A DNA stretch of 64,000 nucleotides from Spelaeicoccus albus (GCF_013409065.1 NZ_JACBZP010000001.1:1054001-1118000), one strand, 5' to 3'. Shown: positions 18,228 to 27,426, counted from the first letter of the stretch. Made by a program: numbers and translations. The notes: generated by a model from the letters alone, not told the origin.

Positions 18228-19472
18228 GTGGACGCGGCATCCGGCAACATCGTGGCGCGCCGGGCCGACTCGTTCGTCCGGGTGGGCGCGTTCGTTGGCT
18301 TGTGCATATTCATGCGCCTGCCCGTCGTCGGCGTGGCCCCGATCATCGATGTCATCCAACGCGACCTGGGCTTCTCGTCGGCCGCCGCGGGCCTACTCAC
18401 CAGCATCCCGGTGTTGTGCTTTGCCGCGTTCACGCCTGTTGCGTCGGCGATCCTGGCCCGGGCCGGCATCAACGCCGGCGTGATCATGTGCTTGATTGCC
18501 ATCATCGTCGGCTCCGGGATCCGCTCGGTCAGCGCCACCAGCGCGGTTCTGATCGGAACCGTCATCCTCGGATGTGCGCTGGCAATCGCCAACGTCGCGG
18601 TGCCGACGCTGGTGGCCCGCGACTACCGACACCGTGCATCGATGATGACCGGTCTGCAAACTGCCGGCACCAACCTCGGATCGATGGCGGTGTCGGCGCT
18701 GATCGCGCCGACGGCGGCGCTGCTCGGATGGCAGCTCGGCTTGTTCAGCTGGTCGGCTGCGGCAATCTTTGCCTTGGCGCTGTGGTTGATTGCGTTGACC
18801 AAGCCGTTCCGTCGCAGCGCCCTGTCCCGGGTAGAGCCATCCACCGCAACGTCGAGCGTGCCGCGAATCGACGAATCCGGTCGCGGACGGCTGCAACGCC
18901 TCTTCCGCAGCCCATTAGCCGTGACCCTGGCGGTCGCGTTCGCGTGCCACAATTTCGCCTATTACGCCGTGACGGCGTGGCTGCCGGTGTTGCTCATCGA
19001 CGCCCAAGGCAGGTCGGCCTCCACGGCCGGCTGGTACTCCAGCCTGTTCCAGGCGCTGGGAGTCGCCGGCACCTTCGCCGTGCCGGTGTTGACCGGGTGG
19101 CGGCGTTGGCCGGCATCCCGATTGCTGATCGTCGTGGCCTCGTGCTGGGTCTTGCTGCCGCTGGGCCTTCTGACGGTTCCGGCGCTGTCGGTGGTGTGGA
19201 TCATTGCCGGCGGCGTGGCGCAGGGCGGAACTTTCACCTTGATCACGGTGGTGATCATTACGCGTTCGGTCACCATGTCCGAAAGTCGGCGGCTGACGGC
19301 GTTCGTGCAGACGATCGGCTACGGAACGGCGTCCGTCGGGCCCGTCCTGCTGGGCGGCATCCACGACGCGGCAGGCAACTGGGTGGTGCCGTTCCTGGTT
19401 GTCCTGGCGGCGACTATCGGAGTCGGCGCGGCAGGACTTTACGCCACGAAGACGCGCGCCGAGGCCCGCTGA
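18228..19472 (+). CDS. MFS transporter, CynX/NimT type
   Basis: A 414-residue polytopic transporter with about 12 membrane segments. The arrangement of the first segments (FVRVGAFVGLCIFMRLPVVG, IDVIQRDLGFSSAAAGLLTS, GLQTAGTNLGSMAVSALIAP) is that of the CynX/NimT group, which handle cyanate, nitroimidazoles or unknown anions. The GTG start at 18228 lies 6 nt after a TAGCCT box. It converges on the MHS-type transporter gene, and a 54-bp palindrome fills the gap. Confidence 0.85.
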   Translation: MDAASGNIVARRADSFVRVGAFVGLCIFMRLPVVGVAPIIDVIQRDLGFSSAAAGLLTSIPVLCFAAFTPVASAILARAGINAGVIMCLIAIIVGSGIRSVSATSAVLIGTVILGCALAIANVAVPTLVARDYRHRASMMTGLQTAGTNLGSMAVSALIAPTAALLGWQLGLFSWSAAAIFALALWLIALTKPFRRSALSRVEPSTATSSVPRIDESGRGRLQRLFRSPLAVTLAVAFACHNFAYYAVTAWLPVLLIDAQGRSASTAGWYSSLFQALGVAGTFAVPVLTGWRRWPASRLLIVVASCWVLLPLGLLTVPALSVVWIIAGGVAQGGTFTLITVVIITRSVTMSESRRLTAFVQTIGYGTASVGPVLLGGIHDAAGNWVVPFLVVLAATIGVGAAGLYATKTRAEAR

Positions 19473-19484
19473 CCTCCCCGCCGG

Positions 19485-19538
19485 GAGTGGAGTTGTTGTC
19501 GCCTCCGGGCCCGAAAAACCGACAACTACTCCACACTC
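19485..19538. repeat. Palindromic repeat, copy A
   Basis: The left arm GAGTGGAGTTGTTGTCG and right arm CGACAACTACTCCACACTC surround an 18-nt loop with GGGCCCGAAAAAC. The element differs at only about two positions from copy B at 20861-20922. It overlaps the last codons and stop (19526-19528) of the MHS-type transporter gene and may also end transcription of both convergent genes. Confidence 0.75.
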
Positions 19539-20839
19539 GACGAGACTGCGGGCAAGCCGAGTCGCTCGGTGGGGACCCGAAAGGTCTCTCGGGCCGTGGC
19601 GGCCGCGACCGCGGACAGCAAGCAGACCCCGGCCGTCAGCCACGCGATCGGCCCCCAATGAGCGGCGTCGCCACCGGTCAACCACGACCCGATGGCCGGG
19701 CTGAATCCGGCCATCAGAAGACCGAGCATGAGGCAGATCGCCATTCCGGTATAGCGACGTTGCACCGGGAACAATTCCGGAAAGTATGCCGGGTAGACGG
19801 CGTTAGGCATGGCGTAAAAGATGCCGTTCATCAAGATGCCGGCACCGTAGATGACCGGCCAGTTCCCGGTGGCGATTCCGCCGAAGAACGCGAAGACGGA
19901 CGCACCGCACCCCACACAGCCCACGATGAACACCGGCTTGCGGCCGACTCGGTCGGACAGGTAGGCAAAGGCCGGTTGCGTCACGACCGTGATGAGATTG
20001 ACCACGCCGATCATGATCAGCATGTCGGATTCATCCAGCTTGACCACGCCGACGGCGAACGACAGCGCAAAAACGGTGAACACCGTGCTCACCATGGTGA
20101 ACAGCGCGCAAATCGTGACCCGGATGACGTTTGCCCAGTCGTGGATCAGCAGGTCCACCACCGGCATCCGAGCCGTCTGCCCCTCGTCCTTGATCTCTTC
20201 GAAGACCTCGGCATCGCTGAGCTTGCGGCGCACAAAGTAAGCGACGAACGTGATCACGGCGCTGAGCAGAAACGGAATGCGCCATCCCCACGACAAGAGA
20301 ACGTCGTCCGGCAGCTTACTGATCGGCACGAACACGGCGCTGGAGATCACTATCCCGAATTGGACGCCGGAAAGCGTGAAACTCGTGAAGAACGCGCGCA
20401 GGCGCTCCGGGGCGTGCTCGACCGTCAGCGAGCTCGAGCCGGGTGATTCGCCGCCTGCCGAGAGACCCTGGATGAGCCTGAGCACGACCAGCAGGATGGG
20501 CGCTGCCACGCCGATCTGACCGTACGTCGGCAAGCAGCCGATCAGGAAGGTCGAACCGCCCATCATCACGAGCGTCAGAACGAGGACGTCACGGCGGCTC
20601 AATTTGTCGCCCAGATGGCCCCAGAGGACGGCGCCGAACGGTCGGGCCACGTAGGCGACGCCCAATGTGGCCAGAGAGATCAGCGCGCTGACGGTCCCGG
20701 TGTCCGGGAAGAACAATTTGTCGAAGAACAGCGCTGCGGCCGAGCCGTAGATGAAGAAGTCGTAGTATTCCAGCGTGCTGCCCAGGAACCCCGCTATCGC
20801 GGCGCGTCTGGCTTTGTGGCTGGGGGACGTCTCGGCCAT
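19526..20839 (-). CDS. MFS transporter, metabolite:H+ symporter (MHS) type
   Basis: A 437-residue, 12-segment transporter of the MHS group (proline/betaine, shikimate, alpha-ketoglutarate symporters). Diagnostic segments are GSTLEYYDFFIYG near residue 20, GVAYVARPFGAVLWGHLGD, the loop RLIQGLSAGGESPGSS and SWGWRIPFLLSA. The ligand is not evident. The ATG at 20839 lies 8 nt after TATAGT on the minus strand and lacks a ribosome site. The last three codons (Ser-Val-Glu) and the stop are encoded by palindrome copy A; copy B lies just upstream of the start, so the gene is bracketed by the repeat. Confidence 0.88.
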   Translation of the reverse strand: MAETSPSHKARRAAIAGFLGSTLEYYDFFIYGSAAALFFDKLFFPDTGTVSALISLATLGVAYVARPFGAVLWGHLGDKLSRRDVLVLTLVMMGGSTFLIGCLPTYGQIGVAAPILLVVLRLIQGLSAGGESPGSSSLTVEHAPERLRAFFTSFTLSGVQFGIVISSAVFVPISKLPDDVLLSWGWRIPFLLSAVITFVAYFVRRKLSDAEVFEEIKDEGQTARMPVVDLLIHDWANVIRVTICALFTMVSTVFTVFALSFAVGVVKLDESDMLIMIGVVNLITVVTQPAFAYLSDRVGRKPVFIVGCVGCGASVFAFFGGIATGNWPVIYGAGILMNGIFYAMPNAVYPAYFPELFPVQRRYTGMAICLMLGLLMAGFSPAIGSWLTGGDAAHWGPIAWLTAGVCLLSAVAAATARETFRVPTERLGLPAVSSSVE

Positions 20840-20847
20840 GAATACGC

Positions 20848-20853
20848 ACTATA
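20848..20853 (-). promoter_or_regulatory. -10 box of MHS transporter gene (leaderless arrangement)
   Basis: On the minus strand TATAGT ends 8 nt before the ATG at 20839. Palindrome copy B begins 8 nt further upstream, over the region where a -35 box would lie. Confidence 0.45.
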
Positions 20854-20860
20854 CCGCCCC

Positions 20861-20922
20861 GCCGAGAGTGGAGTTGTTGTCGCCTCTGGGCCCGAAAAAC
20901 CGACAACTACTCCACTCTCGGC
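20861..20922. repeat. Palindromic repeat, copy B
   Basis: 22-nt arms (20861-20882 and 20901-20922), GCCGAGAGTGGAGTTGTTGT... and its complement, pair with a single mismatch around an 18-nt loop. The core matches copy A at 19485-19538 at nearly every base. It lies between the MHS transporter start and the end of the isomerase gene. Confidence 0.75.
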
Positions 20923-20933
20923 TAAAGGGACGG

Positions 20934-21818
20934 CTACAAATATGGCTGGACGAGTTCGACAAAGCGTCGGGTCATGGTCGCCACGACTTCTTCAGCGGGC
21001 GCTGCCCACACGTCGGCATTGAATATCTCGACTTCAATGTCGCCCTCGTAGCCCGCGCGAGCCACGGCCCTGGTCAGGTTGCTGAAGTCGATGTGGCCGT
21101 CGCCCATCATGCCGCGGGCCAGTAGTGCGTCGGCCGGCAGCGGAGTGATCCAGTCACACACTTGGTACGACGCGATACGTTTGCCGGCACGAAGGATCTG
21201 CTCCTCCACATCGGGTTCCCACCAGACGTGGAACGTGTCGACGACGACGCCGACGTCGTCCCCGGTCGCTTCGGCGATATCGAGGGCCTGGGAGAGCGTC
21301 GAGATGACGCCGCGGTCGGCTGCGTAGATGGGATTCATCGGCTCGATCGCGAGCGTGACGCCATGATCGCGGGCGTACGGCGCGAGCCGTTCGAGCGCCG
21401 CCGTCACCTCTTCGCGGGCGGCGCGCAGGTCGCGGCTTCCCGCCGGGAGTCCGCCCGGCACGAGCACGAGAGCCGGAGCTCCGAGCGCGGCGGCCTCGTC
21501 GATCGCCGCGATATTCGATTCATGGGCCTCGTCCGCTCGGGCGGGGTCGGTGAAGAACCCTCCGCGGCACAGCGACGACACGCGCACTTCGGCGGCATCG
21601 AGCCATTCGCGAACGGCTTGGATCCCCGCCTCGGCCACCGGCTCTCGCCACAACCCGATCGACGACAATCCGGCGCTGCGGCACCCGGCGATCGCATCGG
21701 CGACCGACCAGTCGGCCGTCGTCCGCTGGTTGAGGGAAAGCCGGGCGAGCCGCGGATCGCCCGGCGCCGGAGTCGGCACGGTTGCGGGTTCGCCGCTCGG
21801 TACGTCCCGCGCGGTCAT
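20934..21818 (-). CDS. Sugar phosphate isomerase/epimerase (xylose isomerase-like TIM barrel)
   Basis: A 294-residue AP-endonuclease-2/xylose-isomerase-type TIM barrel. Typical features are LSLNQRTTADWSVADAIAG at the N-terminus, LAIEPMNPIYAADRG with a metal-ligand Glu, VGVVVDTFHVWWEPD with Asp and His, and the C-terminal EVEIFNADVW. The ATG at 21818 overlaps the stop of the DUF993 gene by 4 nt; the first ~25 residues are extra and Pro/Ala-rich. It ends the operon that begins at 24155. The substrate is unknown, but the partners (Gfo/Idh and DUF993) point to conversion of an oxidised sugar or inositol-like compound. Confidence 0.8.
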   Translation of the reverse strand: MTARDVPSGEPATVPTPAPGDPRLARLSLNQRTTADWSVADAIAGCRSAGLSSIGLWREPVAEAGIQAVREWLDAAEVRVSSLCRGGFFTDPARADEAHESNIAAIDEAAALGAPALVLVPGGLPAGSRDLRAAREEVTAALERLAPYARDHGVTLAIEPMNPIYAADRGVISTLSQALDIAEATGDDVGVVVDTFHVWWEPDVEEQILRAGKRIASYQVCDWITPLPADALLARGMMGDGHIDFSNLTRAVARAGYEGDIEVEIFNADVWAAPAEEVVATMTRRFVELVQPYL

Positions 21819-22972
21819 GACCGCACACCGTACGTGTCGAGCAGCGCGGTCATCCGCGCCGCGGCAAGATCGGGGTCGGGTATCAGGCCGGCGCCGTCCG
21901 CGAGCCGGAGGATGTGCGCAAGATGCGGAAGGCTGCGAGCCCACTGCAATCCGCCGACCATCGTGAATGCCGGCTGCCGGCCCGTGATCCAGGACATGAA
22001 CGCGATCCCCGTCTTGTAGTAGTAGGTCGGCTCCGCGAAGATATGCCGAGAGAGCGCGAGCGTCGGATCCAGAATGCGGCTGAATTCGTCGGCGTCGCCG
22101 TCGTCGAGCGCCGTGAGGGCCGCCGAGGCGGCCGGCGCGATGGCGGCGAACGCTCCAAGCAAGGCGTCGGAGTGGTGGGTGCCGTCACCGCGGATCAACT
22201 CGGGATAGTTGAAATCGTCGCCGGTGTAGAGCCGGACGCCGTCCGGAAGCTTCGCGCGCAACTGCTTTTCGTGCTCGGCGGAGAGCAGCGACACCTTGAC
22301 CCCGTCGACCTTGTCCGACCGGCTGCGGACGAGGTCGAGAAAGGTCTCGGTCGCGGCCGCGACATCGGTCGAGCCCCAGTAGCCGCGCAATTGCGGGTCG
22401 AAGACGTCGCCGAGCCAGTGCAGGATCACCGGCGCGTCGACATCGCTCAGCAGCGAGTCGTAGACGCGCAGGTAATCGTCCGGGGCGTTGGCGACGGACG
22501 CGAGCTGTCTCGAAGCCATCAGGATCACGCGGGAACCGACGCCCTGCACGAACTCGAGCTGTTCGCGGTAGGCGGCCGTGACGGCGTCCGTCGACTCCTG
22601 CGCTCCGACGTGGTCGGTGCCGACCCCGGAGAAAATCCGTCCGCCGAGGGCGCGCGCCTGGTCGGTACTGCGGCGGATCAATTCCTGCGTCGCGGGCCAG
22701 TCGAGGCCCATATTTCGCTGCGCGGTGTCCATCGCCTCCGCGACGCCGAATCCGTAGTCGAAGAGGTGTCGCCGGAATGCCAGCGTCGCGTCCCAGTCGA
22801 CGACCGCCGGCTTGCCCGGCGTGTTGTCGGCGAGCGGATTGGCGACGACGTGGGCCGCTGCGTACACCTCCCGCGACCGGTACGGCTCGGGGTGGGCCGG
22901 CCAGTTGCGCGGCTCGCCGAGTTCGATGCGTTCGACGGTGCCGTGCGATGTCGGCAGATCGAGCTTACTCAT
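21815..22972 (-). CDS. DUF993 family protein
   Basis: A 385-residue protein with the traits of DUF993, a TIM-barrel-like family of unknown function often found in carbohydrate operons. Visible blocks are WDATLAFRRHLFDYGFGVAEA, IFSGVGTDHVGAQ, PVILHWLGDVFDPQLRGYWG, VDGVKVSLLS and LYTGDDFNYPELIRGDG. The conserved Lys in DGVKVS is where a class I aldolase would have its Schiff-base Lys, but that is inference. The ATG at 22972 overlaps the upstream oxidoreductase gene by 8 nt, and its stop overlaps the isomerase start by 4 nt, so all three are coupled. Confidence 0.78.
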   Translation of the reverse strand: MSKLDLPTSHGTVERIELGEPRNWPAHPEPYRSREVYAAAHVVANPLADNTPGKPAVVDWDATLAFRRHLFDYGFGVAEAMDTAQRNMGLDWPATQELIRRSTDQARALGGRIFSGVGTDHVGAQESTDAVTAAYREQLEFVQGVGSRVILMASRQLASVANAPDDYLRVYDSLLSDVDAPVILHWLGDVFDPQLRGYWGSTDVAAATETFLDLVRSRSDKVDGVKVSLLSAEHEKQLRAKLPDGVRLYTGDDFNYPELIRGDGTHHSDALLGAFAAIAPAASAALTALDDGDADEFSRILDPTLALSRHIFAEPTYYYKTGIAFMSWITGRQPAFTMVGGLQWARSLPHLAHILRLADGAGLIPDPDLAAARMTALLDTYGVRS

Positions 22973-24155
22973 CGTTGGCGCTCCCGGAGCCGTCGCGGGG
23001 GAGTTCGACACGCCGTCCGGTCTCGGACGAGCGCAGCCCGGCGTCCACGAGTTGCAGTCCGCGAACTCCCGCGGCGAAGTCGTAGCGATGCGGTCTGCCG
23101 GCGAGCACGTCGCGCAAGTACTCCTCCCACTGGGCACGGAATCCGTTGCCGAATTCCTGGTTGTCCGGGATTTGTTCCCATTGGCTCCGGAAGTCCTCGG
23201 CGGTTGGCACGTCGGGGTTCCACGACGGCTTCGGCGTGCGCTCCCGCGGCTGGATGCGGCAGCCGAAAAGTCCCGCGACGGCGGAGCCGCGGGTACCGTC
23301 GACCTGGAATTCGACCAACTCGCCGCGATCCACGCGAACCGCCCAGGACGAGTTGATCTGCGCGATGATGTCGCCGTCCAGCTCGAAGATGCCGTACGCG
23401 GCGTCGTCCGCGGTGGCCGTGTAGCGTTCGCCACTCTCGTCCCAGCGCTCCGGAATGTGCGTGACGGCCTTGGCCGTGACGGCGCGCACCCGCCCGAACA
23501 GATTCTCCATCACGTAGTTCCAGTGGCAGAACATGTCCAAGACCATGCCGCCGCCGTCTTCCTTGCGGTAATTCCAACTGGGACGCTGCGCTTGCTGCAG
23601 GTCGCCTTCGAAGACCCAGTAGCCGAATTCGCCGCGCACCGACAGGATGCGGCCGAAGAACCCGGAGTCGATGAGACGGCGGAGCTTGAGCAGACCGGGC
23701 AGGAAGAGCTTGTCGTGGACGACGCCGCCGATGGTGCCGGCATTTTCGGCCGCATCGACGAGCGCGAGACCGTCGGCGACGGATTCGGCGATCGGCTTTT
23801 CCGTGTAGACGTGTTTGCCTGCGGCGATCGCCTTCAAAATGGCTTTCGTGCGTTCGGAGGTGACCTGGGCGTCGAAGTAGATCCGTGCGGTGTCGTCTGC
23901 GAGTGCGGCGTCCAAATCCGTCGTGTATTCGGAGATCCCGTGCTTCCGGGCGAGGTCGGCGAGTTTGGCCGCACTGCGTCCGACGAGCACGGGCTCGACC
24001 TGCTGCCGGGTGCCGTCGGCGCGCAGCAGTCCGCCGTCGTCCCGGATCGCGAGGATCGAACGCAAGAGATGCTGCCGGTAGCCCATCCGCCCGGTGACGC
24101 CGTTCATGATGATTCGGATCGGCCCGTTCGGGTCGATGGTCGGGGTGGAGCTCAT
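22965..24155 (-). CDS. Gfo/Idh/MocA family oxidoreductase
   Basis: A 396-residue NAD(P)-dependent dehydrogenase. The N-terminal Rossmann domain has IIMNGVTGRMGYRQHLLRS in place of the usual GxGxxG, then HVYTEKPIAESV with the catalytic-site Lys-Pro. The C-terminal domain includes GEFGYWVFEGDL and GGGMVLDMFCHWNYVMENL. The ATG at 24155 follows a strong GGAGGA; an ATG 30 nt upstream lacks one. It is the first gene of the operon with DUF993 and the isomerase, and divergent from a LacI gene across an operator-like palindrome at 24219-24237. Confidence 0.85.
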   Translation of the reverse strand: MSSTPTIDPNGPIRIIMNGVTGRMGYRQHLLRSILAIRDDGGLLRADGTRQQVEPVLVGRSAAKLADLARKHGISEYTTDLDAALADDTARIYFDAQVTSERTKAILKAIAAGKHVYTEKPIAESVADGLALVDAAENAGTIGGVVHDKLFLPGLLKLRRLIDSGFFGRILSVRGEFGYWVFEGDLQQAQRPSWNYRKEDGGGMVLDMFCHWNYVMENLFGRVRAVTAKAVTHIPERWDESGERYTATADDAAYGIFELDGDIIAQINSSWAVRVDRGELVEFQVDGTRGSAVAGLFGCRIQPRERTPKPSWNPDVPTAEDFRSQWEQIPDNQEFGNGFRAQWEEYLRDVLAGRPHRYDFAAGVRGLQLVDAGLRSSETGRRVELPRDGSGSANDE

Positions 24156-24218
24156 GAATTCCTCCGATCGGTCGGCCCACGGCATCGTTGACGACGGCTC
24201 GCGACCCGAGTGTTAACA

Positions 24219-24237
24219 TTGGGAATACGCTTTCCAA
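24219..24237. promoter_or_regulatory. LacI-type operator-like palindrome
   Basis: TTGGGAATACGCTTTCCAA is a 19-bp near-palindrome lying between the divergent Gfo/Idh operon and the LacI gene. Its GGAAAGCG half resembles the sites at 28804-28819, 28906-28921 and 40688-40706. It probably binds the adjacent LacI protein. Confidence 0.65.
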
Positions 24238-24352
24238 TAAGATAAACAGCACAGCAAGCCGCCGTCAAACGTCGGTGGCCAGTAATATGACGGCGCTAGA
24301 GCAGTGTGGCGAAAATCGAGCGTCGAGATAGGGGTTGGAGCATGACGAGGCG

Positions 24353-25417
24353 ATGGCAATGGCGGCCGTGACGCTTAGCCAGGTCGCACATGCGGCGGGA
24401 GTATCCCAAGCAACGGCGTCGCGTGTCCTCAATGGCTCGACCCGAGTGCCCGGCGAAGACGTGGCCGAACGTGTGCGCAGCACGGCGGAACGCCTGGGGT
24501 ACGTCGCCAATGCGCAGGCGCAAGCATTGGCCAGGTCATCGACGCGGCTGCTCGGCCTCGTGGTGCAGGACATCGCCGACCCGTACTTCTCCAGCATTGC
24601 CCGCGGCGTGCAAGCCGCGTCGCGCGAACTGCAACGACAAGTGCTGCTGGCCAGCAGCGAACGCGACCTGACCCTGCAATTGGAATCGGTCCTGGCATTG
24701 ATCGCCCACCGCGCGGACGCCATCATCATGGCCGGGTCGCTGTGGGACGAGGAATCGGTCGGCAATCTGCGACATGCGTTATCCGGTTACGCGGACAACG
24801 GTGGACGGGTGGCGACGATCGGGCAGCCGATCGGCGTGGGCCGGACCGTCGAACCGGCGAACTCCGATGGGGCCGCCGAGCTGGCGGATGCGCTGGTCGA
24901 CGCCGGGCACTCGAGGTTCGCGATCATTTGCGGGCCGGCTGAGATGCGCACGTCAAAGGACCGGGTACGGGGGTTCACGGCGTCGCTGACTCGGCACGGG
25001 TTCAGGCCCGAGGCGATAGTGTCGGCGGACTTCAGCCGGGACGGCGGGTTCGACGCCGCGGGCCGGCTGATCGAGGAAACTAACTTGCCCGGTTCCGGCG
25101 GCGCACCGCTGTGCGTCTTTGCGGCCAGCGACGTCATGGCGATCGGCGCGATCGCCGGATGGCGTGCCCGGGGCATTGGAGTGCCTCGGGACGTCGCTGT
25201 TGCGGGATTCGACGACATTCCCACATTGCGTGATCACACTCCGCACCTGACCAGCGTTGAACTGCCGCTCGAATGGATGGGGCGCCAGGCCGCGAGGCTC
25301 GCCCTGTCCGGGAGCGAATCGGGTGCTGCGAACGACGTCATCGGCGAGGCGGCGGTCCGATTGCGAGAAAGCACATCGCTCGCAGTGAACAGCGGACGAC
25401 ACGGACGGCGCGAATGA
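24353..25417 (+). CDS. LacI family transcriptional regulator
   Basis: A 354-residue repressor. The N-terminal HTH reads VTLSQVAHAAGVSQATASRV and continues LNGSTRVPGEDVAERV, with the hinge region near RLGYVANAQAQALA. The ligand-binding domain follows (LLGLVVQDIADPYFSSIARG, VFAASDVMAIGAIAGW, VAGFDDIPTLRDHTPHLTSV). The start is uncertain among ATG 24353, ATG 24359 and TTG 24335; GAGG just upstream favours one of the ATGs. It is divergent from the Gfo/Idh-DUF993-isomerase operon and overlaps the fused Gfo/Idh-DUF6807 gene by 4 nt. It probably senses the sugar metabolised by both. Confidence 0.88.
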   Translation: MAMAAVTLSQVAHAAGVSQATASRVLNGSTRVPGEDVAERVRSTAERLGYVANAQAQALARSSTRLLGLVVQDIADPYFSSIARGVQAASRELQRQVLLASSERDLTLQLESVLALIAHRADAIIMAGSLWDEESVGNLRHALSGYADNGGRVATIGQPIGVGRTVEPANSDGAAELADALVDAGHSRFAIICGPAEMRTSKDRVRGFTASLTRHGFRPEAIVSADFSRDGGFDAAGRLIEETNLPGSGGAPLCVFAASDVMAIGAIAGWRARGIGVPRDVAVAGFDDIPTLRDHTPHLTSVELPLEWMGRQAARLALSGSESGAANDVIGEAAVRLRESTSLAVNSGRHGRRE

Positions 25418-27414
25418 CGGCGCGAATGACGGCGGCCGGGCGTGTACGGCTTGCCCTTGTCGGGGTGCACGGGTACGGCGACGTTCACCTTGAGAACATT
25501 CGCCGGCTGGTCGAAGCCGGACGCGTCGACTTCGTGGCGGCCGCCGATTCGGTACCGCCCGCGCCTGACTCGTATGCGGCCACGACCGACGTGTACTCAT
25601 CGCTCGACGAACTGATAACCGCCGCCGGACCGGTCGACGTCGTCGTCCTGGCCACCCCCATCCATACGCATGCGGCACTGGCGCGCCAGGCACTTGCCGC
25701 CGGCGCGCACGTGTACGTGGAGAAACCGCCGCTTACGTCTCTGGCCGAATACGACGACCTCGCCGCGGCCGCGGCCGACCACGGCCGATCGGTTCAAGTC
25801 GGATTCCAGGCGTCCGGATCGCATGCCGTGACTGCGGCCGCCGAGCATATGGCCGCCGGTGAGCTCGGCGAGATCCTCGCCATCAGCGCAACCGGCTTGT
25901 GGACGCGGCCGGGGTCGTATTTCACCCGGTCGCGGTGGGCGGGCAGGCGAGTGCTGGACGGCAACGACGTCGTCGACGGTGCCGTGACGAACCCGTTCGC
26001 GCACGCCGTCCAGGCCGCGCTGACGCTTGCCGGCGCGACAAGCGCGGACGACGTCGGCACCGTGACGACCGATTTATACCGTGCGAACGACATCGACAGC
26101 GACGACACCTCGGTGGTGCGGATCGGCTCGGGAGGGCCCGACATCACATGCGCATTCACCCTGTGTGCGGAAACGTCCGAGGATCCGTACGTCACGGTGT
26201 ACGGCTCCATCGCAAACGCGGTGCTGCACTATACGCGCGATGAACTGACCATCCGGCCCGGCGGGAAGACGGGGGACGCCGCGTCGGCCGTTACGCGTGA
26301 ATATGGCCGTGACGACTTGCTCGAAAATCTCATCGACCACGCGCTGCACGACGCCGAATTGATCAGTCCGCTGGCGGCGACGGGCGCATTCATGCGCGTG
26401 GTCGAGGCTATTCGGCTTGCTCCCGATCCCGCACCGATCCCGGACGAGGCCATCCGATTCCTGGACGATACGAACTGGTCGGGCACAGGCCGGGACACTC
26501 GCGCGGTCGTCGATGACATTGACGCGTTGGTATGTCGAGCCTGCGCCGCCGGTGCCACCTTTGCCGAGATCGGCCCGAAGTGGGCCGATCAGCTCGTTGA
26601 CTCCATCGACTTGCCCGGTTCTGCCGCCGGCGACGGCGCTGCGGCCATGACGCGTCGCTCGGGCAAGACGCTGCCTCTGCGGCTTTCCCCGCGGCCGTAC
26701 CTTCACCCGGTGACGAGCAGGAGCGGCGTTGTCGTGACCGACGCGATGCCGACGGACCATCCATGGCATCTGGGTGCGGGTGTCGCCGTTCAAGACGTGG
26801 ACGGCATTAACTTCTGGGGTGGGCGCACCTACCGCCCGGGGACCGGATACGTGTGGCGGAACGATCACGGACGCATCGTGACGATCGGGTTGGAGAAGAT
26901 GCCCGGCGGACTCGTCGAGGAGTTGTCCTGGTTGGCTCCGACACCCGCGGGTGAGGACGAATTGCTCCGGGAGAGCCGTCGATGGTCGTGGGAGGACATC
27001 GACGGCGGCTGGTCGCTCGACCTAACTTTCGAGCTGGCGCCGGGATCCGGCGCCGATCCGGACGGCGTGCTCCTCGGCAGCCCCGGAAGCAATGGACGCG
27101 CCGGGGGCGGCTACGGCGGATTCTTTTGGCGGATGGCACCATGTACCGACATCGACGTCCGCGCTGACGCCGTGACGGGTACCGACTCGGTGCATGGGGC
27201 CATTGCACCGTCATTGTCCTGGTCGGCCCGATTCGGTGGGAAGCCGGTACGCCTCGACTTCCACAGCGACGACGGTGATCCGTGGTTCGTGCGGACGGGT
27301 GAATACCCCGGCGTCGGACTCGCACTCGCGTGGGAAGATTCCGCCGCCGTGTCCGCCGTGTCCGCCGAGTCGCCGTTGCGGCGCAAAATGCGCGTCGAGA
27401 TCCGTGACACGTGA
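25414..27414 (+). CDS. Fusion: Gfo/Idh/MocA oxidoreductase and DUF6807 (PmoA-like) domain
   Basis: A 666-residue protein of two parts. Residues ~8-370 are a Gfo/Idh/MocA oxidoreductase (RLALVGVHGYGDVHLENI, AGAHVYVEKPPLTSLAEYDD, VVDGAVTNPFAHAVQAAL). Residues ~410-660 match DUF6807/PmoA-like proteins (LSPRPYLHPVTSRSG, TDHPWHLGAGVAVQDVDG, INFWGGRTYRP, GGYGGFFWRM). The frame is open without a break across the joint, so this is a genuine fusion. A separate DUF6807 protein with the same HPWH-type and FWGG motifs is encoded at 39731-40669. The ATG at 25414 overlaps the LacI stop by 4 nt. The substrate is unknown. Confidence 0.83.
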   Translation: MTARMTAAGRVRLALVGVHGYGDVHLENIRRLVEAGRVDFVAAADSVPPAPDSYAATTDVYSSLDELITAAGPVDVVVLATPIHTHAALARQALAAGAHVYVEKPPLTSLAEYDDLAAAAADHGRSVQVGFQASGSHAVTAAAEHMAAGELGEILAISATGLWTRPGSYFTRSRWAGRRVLDGNDVVDGAVTNPFAHAVQAALTLAGATSADDVGTVTTDLYRANDIDSDDTSVVRIGSGGPDITCAFTLCAETSEDPYVTVYGSIANAVLHYTRDELTIRPGGKTGDAASAVTREYGRDDLLENLIDHALHDAELISPLAATGAFMRVVEAIRLAPDPAPIPDEAIRFLDDTNWSGTGRDTRAVVDDIDALVCRACAAGATFAEIGPKWADQLVDSIDLPGSAAGDGAAAMTRRSGKTLPLRLSPRPYLHPVTSRSGVVVTDAMPTDHPWHLGAGVAVQDVDGINFWGGRTYRPGTGYVWRNDHGRIVTIGLEKMPGGLVEELSWLAPTPAGEDELLRESRRWSWEDIDGGWSLDLTFELAPGSGADPDGVLLGSPGSNGRAGGGYGGFFWRMAPCTDIDVRADAVTGTDSVHGAIAPSLSWSARFGGKPVRLDFHSDDGDPWFVRTGEYPGVGLALAWEDSAAVSAVSAESPLRRKMRVEIRDT

Positions 27415-27426
27415 CGACGATTAAAC

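Noticed and set aside
18212-20446. A 744-codon plus-strand open frame spanning two transporter genes and the palindrome
   Set aside because: It runs in another frame of one MFS gene and antisense to the next, with Arg/His-rich low-complexity sequence and no domain.
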